DNA of 64,000 nt from contig OU452199.1 in NCBI GenBank assembly GCA_911728435.2, positions 42,171,253-42,235,252 on the forward strand, read 5' to 3'. Below the pieces are notes generated by a model. It was given only the letters and a program-made list of their open reading frames with translations, was not told the DNA's origin and searched no databases. The position numbers were made by a program, and so were the translations under genes. Positions 1-11,200 of the stretch are shown one piece after another (positions within the stretch are counted from its first letter, which is position 1; every line of letters begins with the position of its first letter). Origin of the DNA: Apoderus coryli (Eukaryota; Arthropoda; Insecta; Coleoptera; Attelabidae).

Positions 1-1085
1 AAAATTACAACGTCACCATACCAGTATGGCCTTCAATTTACTATTGCTCATAACTATTGGGTTTTGGACAAAGTGTACTTTCGACTAAAATTGCTCAAGT
101 CAAGTATCCCTGTATCCTGCAAGGCATACCAGAAATGAATCCTTGGGCTCTCTCTTTCAGCTCTGAGTAATACTTTTATTTTTGATCTATATTAATGATC
201 TGCCTGAGAACATTACTCAAGGTCACTTATATATGTATGCTGATGACACAACGATCTTAATTTACGATAAAGACCCTGATATATTGTGTACGAAGGTCTA
301 AAAAACATTGGAAGAATTTAATTCTTGGTGTCTGATAGTAAACAATGGCAAGACTGTTGCTTTGCGTTTTAATAGATATAAATCTATAAATTTTAACATC
401 AATATTCCCTTGCCATGGTCAGAATCAGCTAAATTATTGGGGGTATACGTTGACGAGAGGTTGAGCTGGACAATAAACATTGACAACCTTTGTGCTCGAC
501 TGTGTAGGAATTGTCATCTACTTTTCTCAAATCTACTTGATTATAGCTTACAATATAGCGGTCTGGGGTGCATGCGCGGAGGCTGAGAGAGTCTTCATTT
601 TACAAAAAAGAGCTATCCGATGCATTTTCGGAATACCTTATAGAGGCACCTGTATCATGAACATTTTACAAGAAGGAGATATCACTTGTACTACATCATG
701 AGTTCTACAAAAATTCTCCTATGTATTCTGGAGCTCAAATTTTCAATAGGATTCCTTCTGGCATAAGGGAGTGCCAATCTGAGGGTTTATTTAAGAGAGC
801 CATAAAGCAGTACCTAACTAATGGTGCCTTTTACAGTCTGCAGGAATTTTCCGCCTCAATAGCATAGGGTTTTTTTGTTTAATTTTTTTTTGCCATGTGC
901 AATATATTATTTTGACTATATTTGATAAATTTATCGAGTGTACGTAGGTGAGAGAGATATTTGAACTTCAATTTTGTTTGTATATGATTATAATTACGAG
1001 TTATAATAAGCTTTGACTTGTCTATGTACAAAAACTGTTTTACCAATGAAGACCAATAAAGATTATTTATTTATTTATTTATATT
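1..1085 (+). mobile_element. LINE (jockey-type) 3' part, degenerate
   Basis: This is the 3' end of a non-LTR retrotransposon. The reverse-transcriptase catalytic box YADD is encoded at 236-247 and is followed by the family's thumb region (LLGVYVDERLSW near 433-470) and the usual C-terminal stretch (VFILQKRAIRCIFGIP near 590-640). The frame is broken several times, for example the stop at 299-301 and frame changes near 480-700, so it cannot encode a working enzyme. The element ends in a (TTTA)n tail at about 1,060-1,083, typical of LINEs that end in short tandem repeats. It is close in sequence to the copy at 15,087-17,290 (shared NxGKTVALxFNRYKS), so both belong to one family. It lies in the intron just upstream of the LGR exon that starts at 1,101. 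Confidence 0.85.
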
Positions 1086-1100
1086 TTGGTTTTGTTTTAG

Positions 1101-3513
1101 CATATGTCTTCCCATGGAAGTGCACAGTATCATAGATAAAACGTACCTGTACAGTATTTTAATTTTGAATGGTATCTCATTCGCTATTATCGTATTTTGT
1201 TATGCACAAATTTATTTTAGTTTAGGATATGAAACGAGACGCGCCAGTGCAAAAGGTAACCAACTAGAAGTAATGTAATCATAATTATCATCATCATAAT
1301 GGCATCAACTATAAGTATACCGTTTCCTTTTTGTCTGCAATAAGACCCTTGAACCACAAAATGTCCCAAATTTACCACTTGTTAGGCAGAGTCGGAGTAT
1401 AACTACATATTTTACTTACCTGTAGCCCAATATCGGGTCCGCCATCTAACGTTTTTTTTTTTCAACTAGTGCTTATTTCGTGAAGGGTAACACTTAGCTC
1501 ATGTCTGATTTGACAGATAATTAGTTTTATCCTTCCGCTGAACGAATATGGTTGTGTATACGCTTGAACAACGCTGGGAAATATTGCGACATTACTTTGA
1601 AAATCATGGTAATGTTGCAGAATGTGTGCGAAAATTGCGTCCGGATTTTGGAAGAAGAGAAGCACCGTCAGCTCCGTATGTTCGTTATCTCGTGAAAAAA
1701 GTGAAAGAAACTGGCATCCTCATCGATAAACCAAAGCGTGAAAAGCCAAAAACAGTGCGTACACCCGAGAATATTGCTGCTGTGGCAGAAAGTGTGCGTG
1801 AAGCGCCATCAACATCAATTCACCGTCGGTCTCAACAATTGAACATTTCGGAGACATCATTGAGACAAATTTTGAATAAAGACCTTGGTATGACGCCATA
1901 CAAAGTCCAATTGGTTCAGGAGTTGAAGCCAACTGACCATCCAATGCGTTTTCGCTTCGCTCAGTGGGCCTGCGATCGACTTACAGAAGATGCCGATTTT
2001 GCCAAAAAAATCATCTTTTCAGATGAAGCTCATTTTGATCTTGGCGGGTATGTAAACAAGCAAAATTGTCGCATTTGGGGCACAGAAAACCCGCACGTAT
2101 ACATTGAAAAGCCGATGCACCCAAAACGAGTCACTGTTTGGTGCGGATTTTGGTCCGGAGGCATAATTGGGCCATTTTTCTTCGAAAATGAGCAAGGAGT
2201 GGCCGTTACAGTCAATGGCGATCGTTATCGGGCCATGTTGAACGAATTTTTGTTCACAAAAATTGAAGAGGAGGATATTGGCAACATTTGGTTTCAACAG
2301 GACGGCTCTACGTGCCACACAGCCGAAGCTACACTCGATGTTTTGCGGCCTGTTTTTGAAGATCGCATTATCAGCCGCAGAGCTGATGTCGTTTGGCCAC
2401 CTCGGAGCTGCGATTTGACACCGTTGGACTATTATTTGTGGGGTGCCGTCAAAGATAAGTGTTACGCCGACAAGCCAGAGACAATTGACGCTTTAAAGGA
2501 CAATATTCGTGAAGTCATTGGTGAAATACAGCTGCACACAATCGATAATGTGCTTAAAAATTGGACCGATCGTGTAGGCTACTGCATGGCCAGCCGAGGC
2601 AGTCATTTGAATGAAGTTATTTGTCATTATTAACCGGAAGGACTGTACTTACAAATAAAAAAAGAAATTTGAGAAAATATTCAGCAGTTTTTCTTTTATA
2701 GCATTTAAAAAAATAAAAAAGTTATCTGGCAGACCCAATATAAGTTTAGTTCTATACAAATAATTAAATTTGGACTGTATTTAATATTAAAGTTAATTTC
2801 AATCGTGTAGTGTATAATAAAATATTATTTTTATTTCATTTAAAACCTTTTAATGCAAAATAACTAACGCAATAGGCAGCTATATTTTCAATCCGACCCT
2901 GCACCCATGTATTCCACGTTGGGAAACAATCTGGTAGTTTATTTATGGCAGTAAAGGTCAACGGTATATTGTGAATAATATTACACTTCCCTAAGTCTGA
3001 ATTTTTGTTGGTTTAGGTGAGATGACAATTGCTAAAAAGATGGCGCTACTAGTCTTTGTTGATTTCGCCACTTATTCGCCGATAGCTTTTTTTGGATTTT
3101 GTGCATTAATTGGTTATCCATTGATTGGCGTAACGCAGTCAAAAATACTTTTAGTATTTTTCTATCCACTAAATGCGTGCGCTAACCCATACCTATATGC
3201 GCTGATGACGGCTCAATACAGACGAGATCTCTACTATATTGTTGCAAAGTACGTACCTGACTTATAAAATTTAAGTTTGTCGTCAAAAAAAAAAAAAAAA
3301 CATTGAACATTTTATAGCCAGTTCCCAAATATTTACTAAATTTTCTTGTCTAGGTGTGGTATTTGCAAAAAGAAAGCTGAAAGATTACGAATATCAGAAA
3401 GTATCCCATTGTCCAAACCATCATCGATTCACAATCACATACAAATAGGAGCCAACGGTAGCAACGGCACGTTCAAAAATGCTGCTACACATATTGAAAG
3501 TACGGTACTTTAA
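1101..3513 (+). CDS. Lgr1: LGR1-like glycoprotein-hormone-receptor GPCR, last three coding exons
   Basis: Three exons, 1,101-1,255, 3,017-3,248 and 3,354-3,513, join in frame through AG/GT sites and end at TAA 3,511-3,513. The product covers the C-terminal part of a rhodopsin-family receptor: CLPMEV (end of the second extracellular loop), TM5 (YLYSILILNGISFAIIVF), the loop IAKKMALLVF leading into TM6, then TM7 with KILLVFFYPLNACANPYLYA, which holds the NPxxY motif, and a short basic tail. These signatures match type-A LGRs such as vertebrate FSH/TSH receptors and insect LGR1, the receptor class for GPA2/GPB5, at the plasma membrane. The hormone-binding leucine-rich ectodomain and TM1-4 must lie upstream of the window. 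The choice of LGR1 over the bursicon receptor rickets rests on motif resemblance recalled from the families and is less certain than the LGR call. AATAAA at about 3,587-3,596 is the likely polyA signal. The 1,761-nt intron contains the mariner. Confidence 0.88.
1431..2740 (+). mobile_element. Tc1/mariner element with TIRs and TA target duplication
   Basis: The element is bounded by imperfect inverted repeats. The left end (about 1,431-1,450) and the reverse complement of the right end (about 2,721-2,740) match at 17 of 22 aligned positions including flanks, with the shared core GGGT(C/T)(C/T)GCCA. A TA dinucleotide sits at each edge (1,431-1,432 and 2,739-2,740), as expected for the TA target-site duplication of the IS630/Tc1/mariner superfamily. 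The interior is about 1.3 kb and holds one intact transposase frame. The element lies in an LGR intron in the same orientation as that gene. The exact outer base of each TIR is my inference. Confidence 0.85.
1548..2633 (+). CDS. mariner-type transposase, full length (361 aa)
   Basis: A single uninterrupted frame of 361 codons encodes a DDE/D transposase that would cut and paste the surrounding element. The N-terminus has the helix-turn-helix/DUF4817-like segment (YTLEQRWEILRHYFENHGN, residues 4-22), followed by a second HTH region with SETSLRQIL near residues 101-109. The catalytic core shows IIFSDEAHF (D159), WFQQDGSTCHTA (D252) and WPPRSCDLTPLDYYLWG (D289). The spacing D252 to D289 leaves 36 intervening residues, more than the 34 of classical mariners. 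Absence of any stop or frameshift and the recognisable TIRs suggest a young or recently active copy. The start at 1,548 gives the complete HTH. Other TA-flanked copies in the genome would be expected. Confidence 0.93.
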   Translation: MVVYTLEQRWEILRHYFENHGNVAECVRKLRPDFGRREAPSAPYVRYLVKKVKETGILIDKPKREKPKTVRTPENIAAVAESVREAPSTSIHRRSQQLNISETSLRQILNKDLGMTPYKVQLVQELKPTDHPMRFRFAQWACDRLTEDADFAKKIIFSDEAHFDLGGYVNKQNCRIWGTENPHVYIEKPMHPKRVTVWCGFWSGGIIGPFFFENEQGVAVTVNGDRYRAMLNEFLFTKIEEEDIGNIWFQQDGSTCHTAEATLDVLRPVFEDRIISRRADVVWPPRSCDLTPLDYYLWGAVKDKCYADKPETIDALKDNIREVIGEIQLHTIDNVLKNWTDRVGYCMASRGSHLNEVICHY

Positions 3514-3586
3514 ATTACCTAGGTACGTACATACATGTTATCAAAATGAAAGAAAAATTACTTACACAGACAAGAATTAAACGCTT

Positions 3587-3596
3587 AATAAATAAA
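3587..3596 (+). terminator. polyA signal of the LGR gene
   Basis: Overlapping AATAAA hexamers (AATAAATAAA) lie about 75 nt after the LGR stop codon on the same strand. This is the only strong signal in the first 200 nt of the 3' UTR. Confidence 0.6.
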
Positions 3597-3884
3597 AACT
3601 ATGGAATAATTGTAAAGGTATTTTAAATTTAAAACTTTTTATATGTAAATATAGTATTAATTTTTTGGCCATTAATTGTAATTAATTATTAGGTCTAGAA
3701 AGAACTCAAATATTGAATAAGTACACCCTGGAGGTGAATAGCAAGTAGGGCTCTACGTATATTAAATAATGTGTTCAATTGAATATAAAATTATTACCAA
3801 AATGAAAGGAGTTGGCTTTTTATGTTTCCATTAAACCAATCCATACCTTTTTCACTTTTAAACAATTACAAGAAAATGTTAAGA

Positions 3885-3919
3885 CCTCAGAAAAATAATG
3901 TTTGTTTATTTTTCTGAGG
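3885..3919. repeat. 14-bp perfect hairpin
   Basis: Arms 3,885-3,898 (CCTCAGAAAAATAA) and 3,906-3,919 are exact reverse complements around a 7-nt loop. The right arm is also followed by a short direct copy of the bases that precede the left arm (GTTAAGACC). No gene overlaps it. It lies in the LGR-COQ6 intergenic region, whose remaining sequence (3,600-3,978) shows nothing else I can name. Confidence 0.7.
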
Positions 3920-3978
3920 TTAAGACCTAAAACAACAGACAACTAAAATTTGACAATCGACTGACTCACAATTACTGA

Positions 3979-4530
3979 TTAAAGTCGAGTTCACGCCATT
4001 CACCGATTATAACCGCGGTTCTGATGAGAATTGTCCTTGGTTTTGACCCTTCACCACATCCGATTCAAACCGCTTTTTGCCCGCGTGAATGAGAGAAGTA
4101 ACCGAGTGTTATATCTATTTATTTAACATTTGTATTTTGTGAGGTTATGTCGTTAAATAATGCGGCCACACAAATTATTTACGTAGCTTTATTACCTACA
4201 GAAAAGTTGAAAATGAATAATGGCTCATCAATTACAAGAAGAGTGGCCAGTCGAGATCGTCTACCTCAATTTTGTAATCACAAAATAATGTTCAAACAAT
4301 AACATAGAACAAATTAGTAATGAACTATGTTTAAGATATGTAGATATTTGTATGGACGAATAATAACGCGGTTCATCGACAGGGTTACTTTTGGCTAAAC
4401 CGCAAAGAAACTATTGCGTCATGAAGGGCTTTCTCGTGACGTCATTATAGTGACACCGACAATAACCGGGTTCGCGTGAATACAAAATGCTAAACCAGTT
4501 ATAATCGGTCATGGCGTGAATTCGACTTAA
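3979..4530. mobile_element. MITE-like element with ~35-bp TIRs flanked by TTAA
   Basis: The left end, from about 3,983, reads GTCGAGTTCACGCCATTCAC and onward. The right end, read in reverse from about 4,526, gives GTCGAATTCACGCCATGACC and onward. Similarity continues inward through CCGATTATAAC, giving inverted repeats of about 35 bp with few mismatches. TTAA sits at both outer edges (3,979-3,982 and 4,527-4,530), as expected for a piggyBac-type target, although there is a one-base ambiguity at the left end. The interior has no long ORF, so it would be non-autonomous. Superfamily assignment is tentative. Confidence 0.7.
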
Positions 4531-5220
4531 CTCTGCGACGCGACGTCTTTACTTTTTTGTGCCTCAGAATGACACTAGCAGACCAGGAATTTTTAAGTTG
4601 TTTCCAAAACACCACTGAAACATTTGTTAGGTATATTTTTTATGATAACAATATTGTAAGAACGTCGTAAAGAAAAATGTGAAGATAAATTGACTGGGCG
4701 ATTTTGTTTTTTAAAATCACATAATCAAATGTTTTTAACATATTATTCAAATACTGACCCTAAAATGACTCCAAATACCAAGTTGGAACGAACTTATTAG
4801 TTGCAATGGTGCTCTAGTGTTGCAGATGGAAAAATATATGAGATGGTTACATAATAATATTTGATTTACAATTATTATGATTTTTAAAACAATTTTATGA
4901 CACCCAGAAGAATTTTGGATAATCTTAGCAACAGAAGGATTAGCACCAATCGAGAAGAATTACGATTTATCACTCAAATCAGTTAAACTGATATGAGAAT
5001 ATTTTTTATACTCACCTATATTGGCTTATAAATGGATAAATGAATTTTTTTTTGCAAAAGGTATGGACGGTAAAGTGAGGTTGGATAAAAAATACATCAA
5101 GAAATCAACCATTTTGACTTTGACAAATAAATGACAATTGACGTTTAGGTTTAACTACATTTGTTTTGTTTGGAAAATAAATTTAAAAATATTTTAATTT
5201 GTTACTATTTAATTTATGAA
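4531..5220. other. COQ6 upstream intergenic region, nothing identified
   Basis: About 690 bases of A+T-rich DNA between the MITE and the COQ6 start codon. I see no coding exon, RNA gene or convincing TATA box. It must contain the COQ6 promoter and 5' UTR. Confidence 0.5.
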
Positions 5221-8200
5221 ATGTTTAAATTAAATATAGTAACACATGGGTGCAATAGAACAGCTACTATCGTTTTACGAAGATATCTTTCAGAGCAAAA
5301 ATGTGAAACTTCTAAGCATTACGATATAATAGTAGCCGGAGGAGGAATGGTAGGGACTACTCTAGCTTGTACATTAGGTATTTGCTAATTGAAAGGTACA
5401 TATATTATTCGGTCTAAATATAGTAAATTTTAGGTAAGAATAAGATATTGTCAAATAAAAATATACTTTTACTGGAAGCTGGGAAAGGAAAACAATACAG
5501 TTCACCAGAAAAATATAGTAATAGAGTAGTGTCTTTAAATCCTGGTACACATGAGCTTCTCAATAAAATTGGAGCGTGGACATTTATCGAAAATAATCGA
5601 GTAGCAACTGTGAAAAGATTACAGGTACCTAAATAATACACTAAAACGTCGCGTCCCATAAATACTTACTTATAAAATGTTGTTGAAGGTTTGGGACGCA
5701 ATTTCAAATGCTTCAATAACTTTCGGAGAAGCAGATCTTTCAGAAACAGTTTCACATATTGTTGAAAATGATTTATTACTTGCCGCGGTTAACGAGGAGA
5801 TTAAGAATTGCTCAAATGTTGATGTTCTGAATGGTGCAAGAATTAAAGATTATCATTTGCCTGAATTTCATGAAAGTTGTGCTGAAGTTCATATGGAAGA
5901 TGGGCGGAATTTTACATGCTCACTTTTGGTAAGTTTTTTTATTAATTAGTCAGATATAATAATTGAAAATAAACGAACAGAAGTAAGTAGTATAAAAATA
6001 AAGTATATTTTAAATAGTAGGTTTAGTATTCAATACAATAATTAAAAACTAATTGTATCCATAAATATTTTGATTAGTATTCTCGATATGATGGGCTAAG
6101 ATCTTCGAAATTTCCGCATTCAACTCATCTTTAACAATTTGTAATTCCTTTTTCCAGCTAGATTTGTTGATACCTTCATTTATAGACGTTACATTTAAAC
6201 AGCTACCTCCTAACCTAGTTTTAAGAGTCTTATTTCGTCGAAACGACTTACTTCTCGGTCGATCTTTTCTTTGCGCTACCAGCTGATATATACTTTGAAT
6301 CAATTCTTTTGGAATTCTCCCTTCTCTAGGATCATTTGGACGGATATCCAATGTCCAGTCGCGTTGAGATTTCAGAAGTAAAGCTCTATTGTGTAACATT
6401 CCCATAATTTTCCTTGGTATGAAACTCAACAGCTTGGAAAACAGCATACTTTCTAGTCGTGCTACTAGTGTTGCTTGTCGCACTAATCTGTCTAATCCAG
6501 CGCTTTGCTGTAATCCTTGGATATCGCTAACAGCTAAACCAACCATAAGATTTGTTAGAATTACTGTTACTAGTAGGACAAATGTTAGATAAGCTAAATG
6601 AGCTGTGTAAGGATATTTCACTGGGTAAGCATCAGTGAAGAATACATCTTCATATTCCAATTCCCCTGACATCATTATGATTACTTTGATAATAACCCAT
6701 TTTAAATCACGAAACGATGGATAGTTCGGGAATATGACCCCAAAACACAGTGCAAATGCTATGAAGAGACAGAAATACGCCAGCATGAATTTGGTGAAGT
6801 TAATGGAAACTGTAGTGAACATTTGAACGTATAGTCCGAACACTGGGAATCGTCCAACGATCATCATAAGTTCGACCCAAGCCAGGAATATGCCAATCGC
6901 GGCAGCGTGATGTTGCCATGTGTACACATGCTCGCGAATATTCATGTTCGCTATTGGTTGTACGCAACAGAATACGCTAATGATTATAGACCATTGCAAC
7001 CAGTTTTCCCACTCGCGTATGTACGTCAACCATGAATGACATATCTGAAACAACTCTTTGAACATCAGAAGGATATTGAGTATGATAAGAACATAACCTA
7101 TGTTTTTCGTATGATCATCTACCAAACAATAAGATATGCGAGTACTGCGAAATGATGGACAATTCTTTAGGAAAACTCCGATAATATAAAATGAAAATAA
7201 TATCACGAATAACGCGTGAAAAAACAAACTGAACAAGAAAAACTTTCGTATCCTCCGCCATTTTAAAAACAAGAACGTTTCACACAAGGGATGTTTCAAA
7301 ATATTTTTAATACCAACTTCGATGAAGTTTAGTAGCAGCGAAGTTTCCTGGTGACCCATTGTCGGTACTAAAATGCGAAAATCCAACTTCAATTGACAGT
7401 CAACATCTCCAAGTTCATGGTTGTTGAGTTTAATCGATTGATCGAATTTCGCAATGTACTTTGGGATAACTTCAGGAGTTTTCTTCGTGATGAAGTTTAG
7501 TACAGATATGCCTCCATTGGTTTTGACAGTTACGTCACCGCCGTGGTTCAGGAAGAGTAGGATGCAATTTGAGAATTCGTTGAGTGCTGCTAGATGCATT
7601 GGAGTGTAGCCAAACGAGTCCTGTTGGTTGACATTAGCGCCAGCGTTCAGTAGGAGTCGTACGCATTCGCAGGATTTCTGTACGTTGACTGTGGAACAAT
7701 GGAGAGGGGTTCTGCCATCAGCGTCAGCGGCATTTGGATTGGAGCCTAAACAATATTATTTCTACATTACATAAATAATACTATCAAAAATTATTAACCT
7801 TTTTTGAGTAGAACTTCTAGAGTTTCCGAGCATTGTGACAAAGCAGCTAAATGCAAAGGTGTTTGGGTCTTGCGGTTTTTAGCACCAACTGTTGCTCCGG
7901 CGTTCAGCAGTAATTTGACGCATTCTGCATCACCATGTTCTGAAGCTAAGTGTAATGGTGTTAGCCTGTCAGGTCCGCATTGGACGTCTACCGCAGCTCC
8001 GTAACTCAATAGTAGTTTTAGAGCTTCTGAATTGCCCATTGAAGCTGCAACGTGAATAGGAGCTTCGCTGAAAACCTAAAATATTGGGTAATAAAATAAT
8101 CCATGGTAAAGTTAACTGTCGTAAGGCTTACTTGTGGTGTATTAGGGATTGCGCTGTTCTCTAAAAGTTCCCTGGCGCAGTCTACAGCCATATTTTGTAC

Positions 8201-11200
8201 AGCATAATGTAGTGGGCTTCTGTTTGCATTAATACCAGCGTTCACATCAGCCCCATATTTAACCAACAGTCGTAGACAGTTTATGTGGCCCATGCATGCG
8301 GCGCAGTGTAAGGGTGTCACTTGTTGTTTTTTATCCCAAATGTTGACTTGAGCCCCATGTTCCAAAAGGAGTTTAAGGCAGTCTGTTTTACCCGAGTAGG
8401 AACTGAGATGCAAGGCAGATCTAACCAACAAAAAAATCCCTAAAACTTATAATGATAAGTTAGTTTGAACTCACCTTCCTGAGGGATCAATTATATCTGG
8501 GGATTGACCTTCGTTTAAAACGTTTCTAATAACTTCAGATTTGCCTAACCATGCAGCTAGGAGTATTGTACTGCTTTTGTTCTTATTGGCCAGGCTTTCC
8601 ATGTCGTTTTTCAGTATCGAATTATGAATATCGTCTGCATCTGACAAGTTCTGGCAAAACGATAATTAATATTCATTAATAAGTATGTGGTTTAGTGAAT
8701 AATATACCAGTAAATCTGTCCATAGTTTTTCCACGTTCCAAATTTCTTGTAAAGGACTTAAACTATTAGTTTCCTGACCATTACCATCCGATTCAGAAGC
8801 CTCTTCGTCAGAGATACTGAAAGAGGTACCCTCAACATCGATCCCAACATCGTCGGCCCATCTCAGTACAGCGCAATCGTTGAAATTTTTTCCATTTGGT
8901 ACTATTGGTTCCATTCAAGCGGGTATCTTCAAGAAATAAAGTACAAATTATTGAGCCATAGCGCAGTGGTCGCCAACCCGTCGATCGCGAGCCCCTGGTA
9001 GCTCGCGAAAAGAATTCTAGCTCCCAACATATCTATCTACATGCCCAACGACATGCGGAGGATTCCTCATTAAGGATAGTTTTTTAGGTCCTGATTAGTT
9101 CCTGTATGATAGGGTCCTATACCAAACCAAGGCACCAAAAAATTGAAATCTGGTTCCCTAATAATGGGCTCGTGATATTTACTCTGGATTATGAAGGGCT
9201 ATCTACATGCGAAACGACATGCGGAGGATTTCTCATTAAGGATAGTTTCTTAGGTCTTGATTCGATCCTGTATAATAGCGTCCTATACCAAACCAAGGCC
9301 CCAAAAAATTGAAATCTGTTTTCCTAATAATGGGGTCGTGAAATTTACGCAGGACAATGATATTATGAAGGGCTATTTGCATGCCAAACGACATTCATCG
9401 GAACGGTCATTAAGGATAGTTTCTTAGGTCTTGATTCGGTCCTGTATGATAGCGTCCTATACCAAACAAAGGTCCCAAAAAATTGAACTCTGTTTTCCTA
9501 ATAATGGGGTCGTGAAATTTACGCAAGAACATGATATGAAGGGCTATTTGCATGCCAAACGACATTCTTCGGAACGGTCATTAAGGATAGTTTCTTAGGT
9601 CTGATTCGGTCCTGTATGATAGCGTCCTATACCAAACCAAGGCCCCAAAAAATTGAAATCTGTTTTCCTAATAATGGGGTCGTGAAATTTACGCAGGACA
9701 ATGATATTATGAAGGGATATTTTCATGCCAAACGACATTCTTCGGAAAGGTCATTAAGGATAGTTTCTTAGGTCTTGATTAGGTCCTGTATGATAGCGTC
9801 CTATACCAAACCAAGGATACAAAAAATTGAAATCTGTTTTCCTAATAATGGGGTCGTGAAATTTACGTAGGACAATGATATTATGAAGGGCTATTTGCAT
9901 GCCAAACGACATTCTTCGGAATGGTCATTAAGGATAATTTCTTAGGCCTTGATTAGGTCCTGTATGATAGCGTCCTATACCAAACAAAGGCCCCAAAAAA
10001 TTGAAATCTGTTTTCCTAATAATGGGGTCGTGAAATTTACGCAGGACAATGATATTATGAAGGGATATTTTCATGCCAAACGACATAGGCCTAAACGGTC
10101 ATTAAGGATAATTTCTTAGGCCTTGATTAGGTCCTGTATGATAGCGTCCTATACCAAACCAAGGCACCAAAAAATTGAAATCTGTTGTTCTAATAATGGG
10201 GTCGTGAAATTTACGCAGGAAAATTATATTATGAAGGGCTATTTGCATGCCAAACGACATTCTTCGGAACGGTCATTAAGGATAGTTTCTTAGGTCTTGA
10301 TTAGGTCTTGTATGATAGCGTCCTATACCAAACCAAGGCCAAGTTACAGCTTACCATCTGGATGTAACTGGTCCCAAAGCTCAACAAGTTCCATTTAACT
10401 TAGATTCCATTTGGTATGATCATACGATGCCTTCATCCTCTTCTCTGCAGAACATGCAGTCGCCAGATTTTTCAAGGCCCAATTTGGCCGTATGCTTCCT
10501 CAGGCGACAATGTCCTTTTAAGAATCTTAGCAAGAATACTGATTTTACCGAGGAGAGAGGCTTCGTCAGAATATTGTTTTCTCTTTGATGCATTTAGCTC
10601 TTCCCAAAGCTACAAAATTGTGCAGGCCCTACTTAAGCCCAACATGAGGAAGTGTGGCTTAGATTTAAAGAACAACTGGAGCAGACCGAGATGGAAGCGT
10701 ACCATTTACGGGCGTCATCAAGTTTTTGAAGAGCGTCGACGACATGAGGATGCGAAGATAGCATTGAAAGGAGAGAGAACGCATCGCTGGGGCAGCCGGT
10801 GAATGTTGGTGATTGGGTGTGTCAATTTTGTGACAAAATTTGCGGCTCGAAGATCGGTCTGTTTAGCCATCTTAGGGTTCACAACAGAAATCCCTGAGTT
10901 AGCGAGTGAATGCTGATGATTTGACATAATATGGCGTTGACATCAGAGCTCGGTCGGTAATACAGGGATATCTAACGCTTCAAGACGGCGGTACAAGGGT
11001 GATACGGCTTTTAATGACATTTGACGTATGGCATTGACATCAGAGCTCGTTCGGTAATGTCGATAATACAGGTATCTTTTTCTGACAATTTTCGGGAATT
11101 TGGACCTTAGCGATTTCCATAAGAAATGAGCCAGAACTTTCATAGCCAATGCCCCTGACTGTGAAATATCCATCGATCTTAAAAGCTAAAATTTGTAAAA

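Noticed and set aside
5161..5220. Upstream start of COQ6 at 5,161
   Set aside because: The codon there is TTG; the first ATG in frame is 5,221 and gives a presequence of normal length.
7804..8004. + strand ORFs overlapping the TRPA exons
   Set aside because: They are shadows of the ankyrin-repeat coding sequence, which is open on the other strand and has family motifs.
10416..10802. 128-aa + strand ORF
   Set aside because: No family match, weak coding character, and it lies in decayed LINE sequence leading to the zinc-knuckle end at 10,811.
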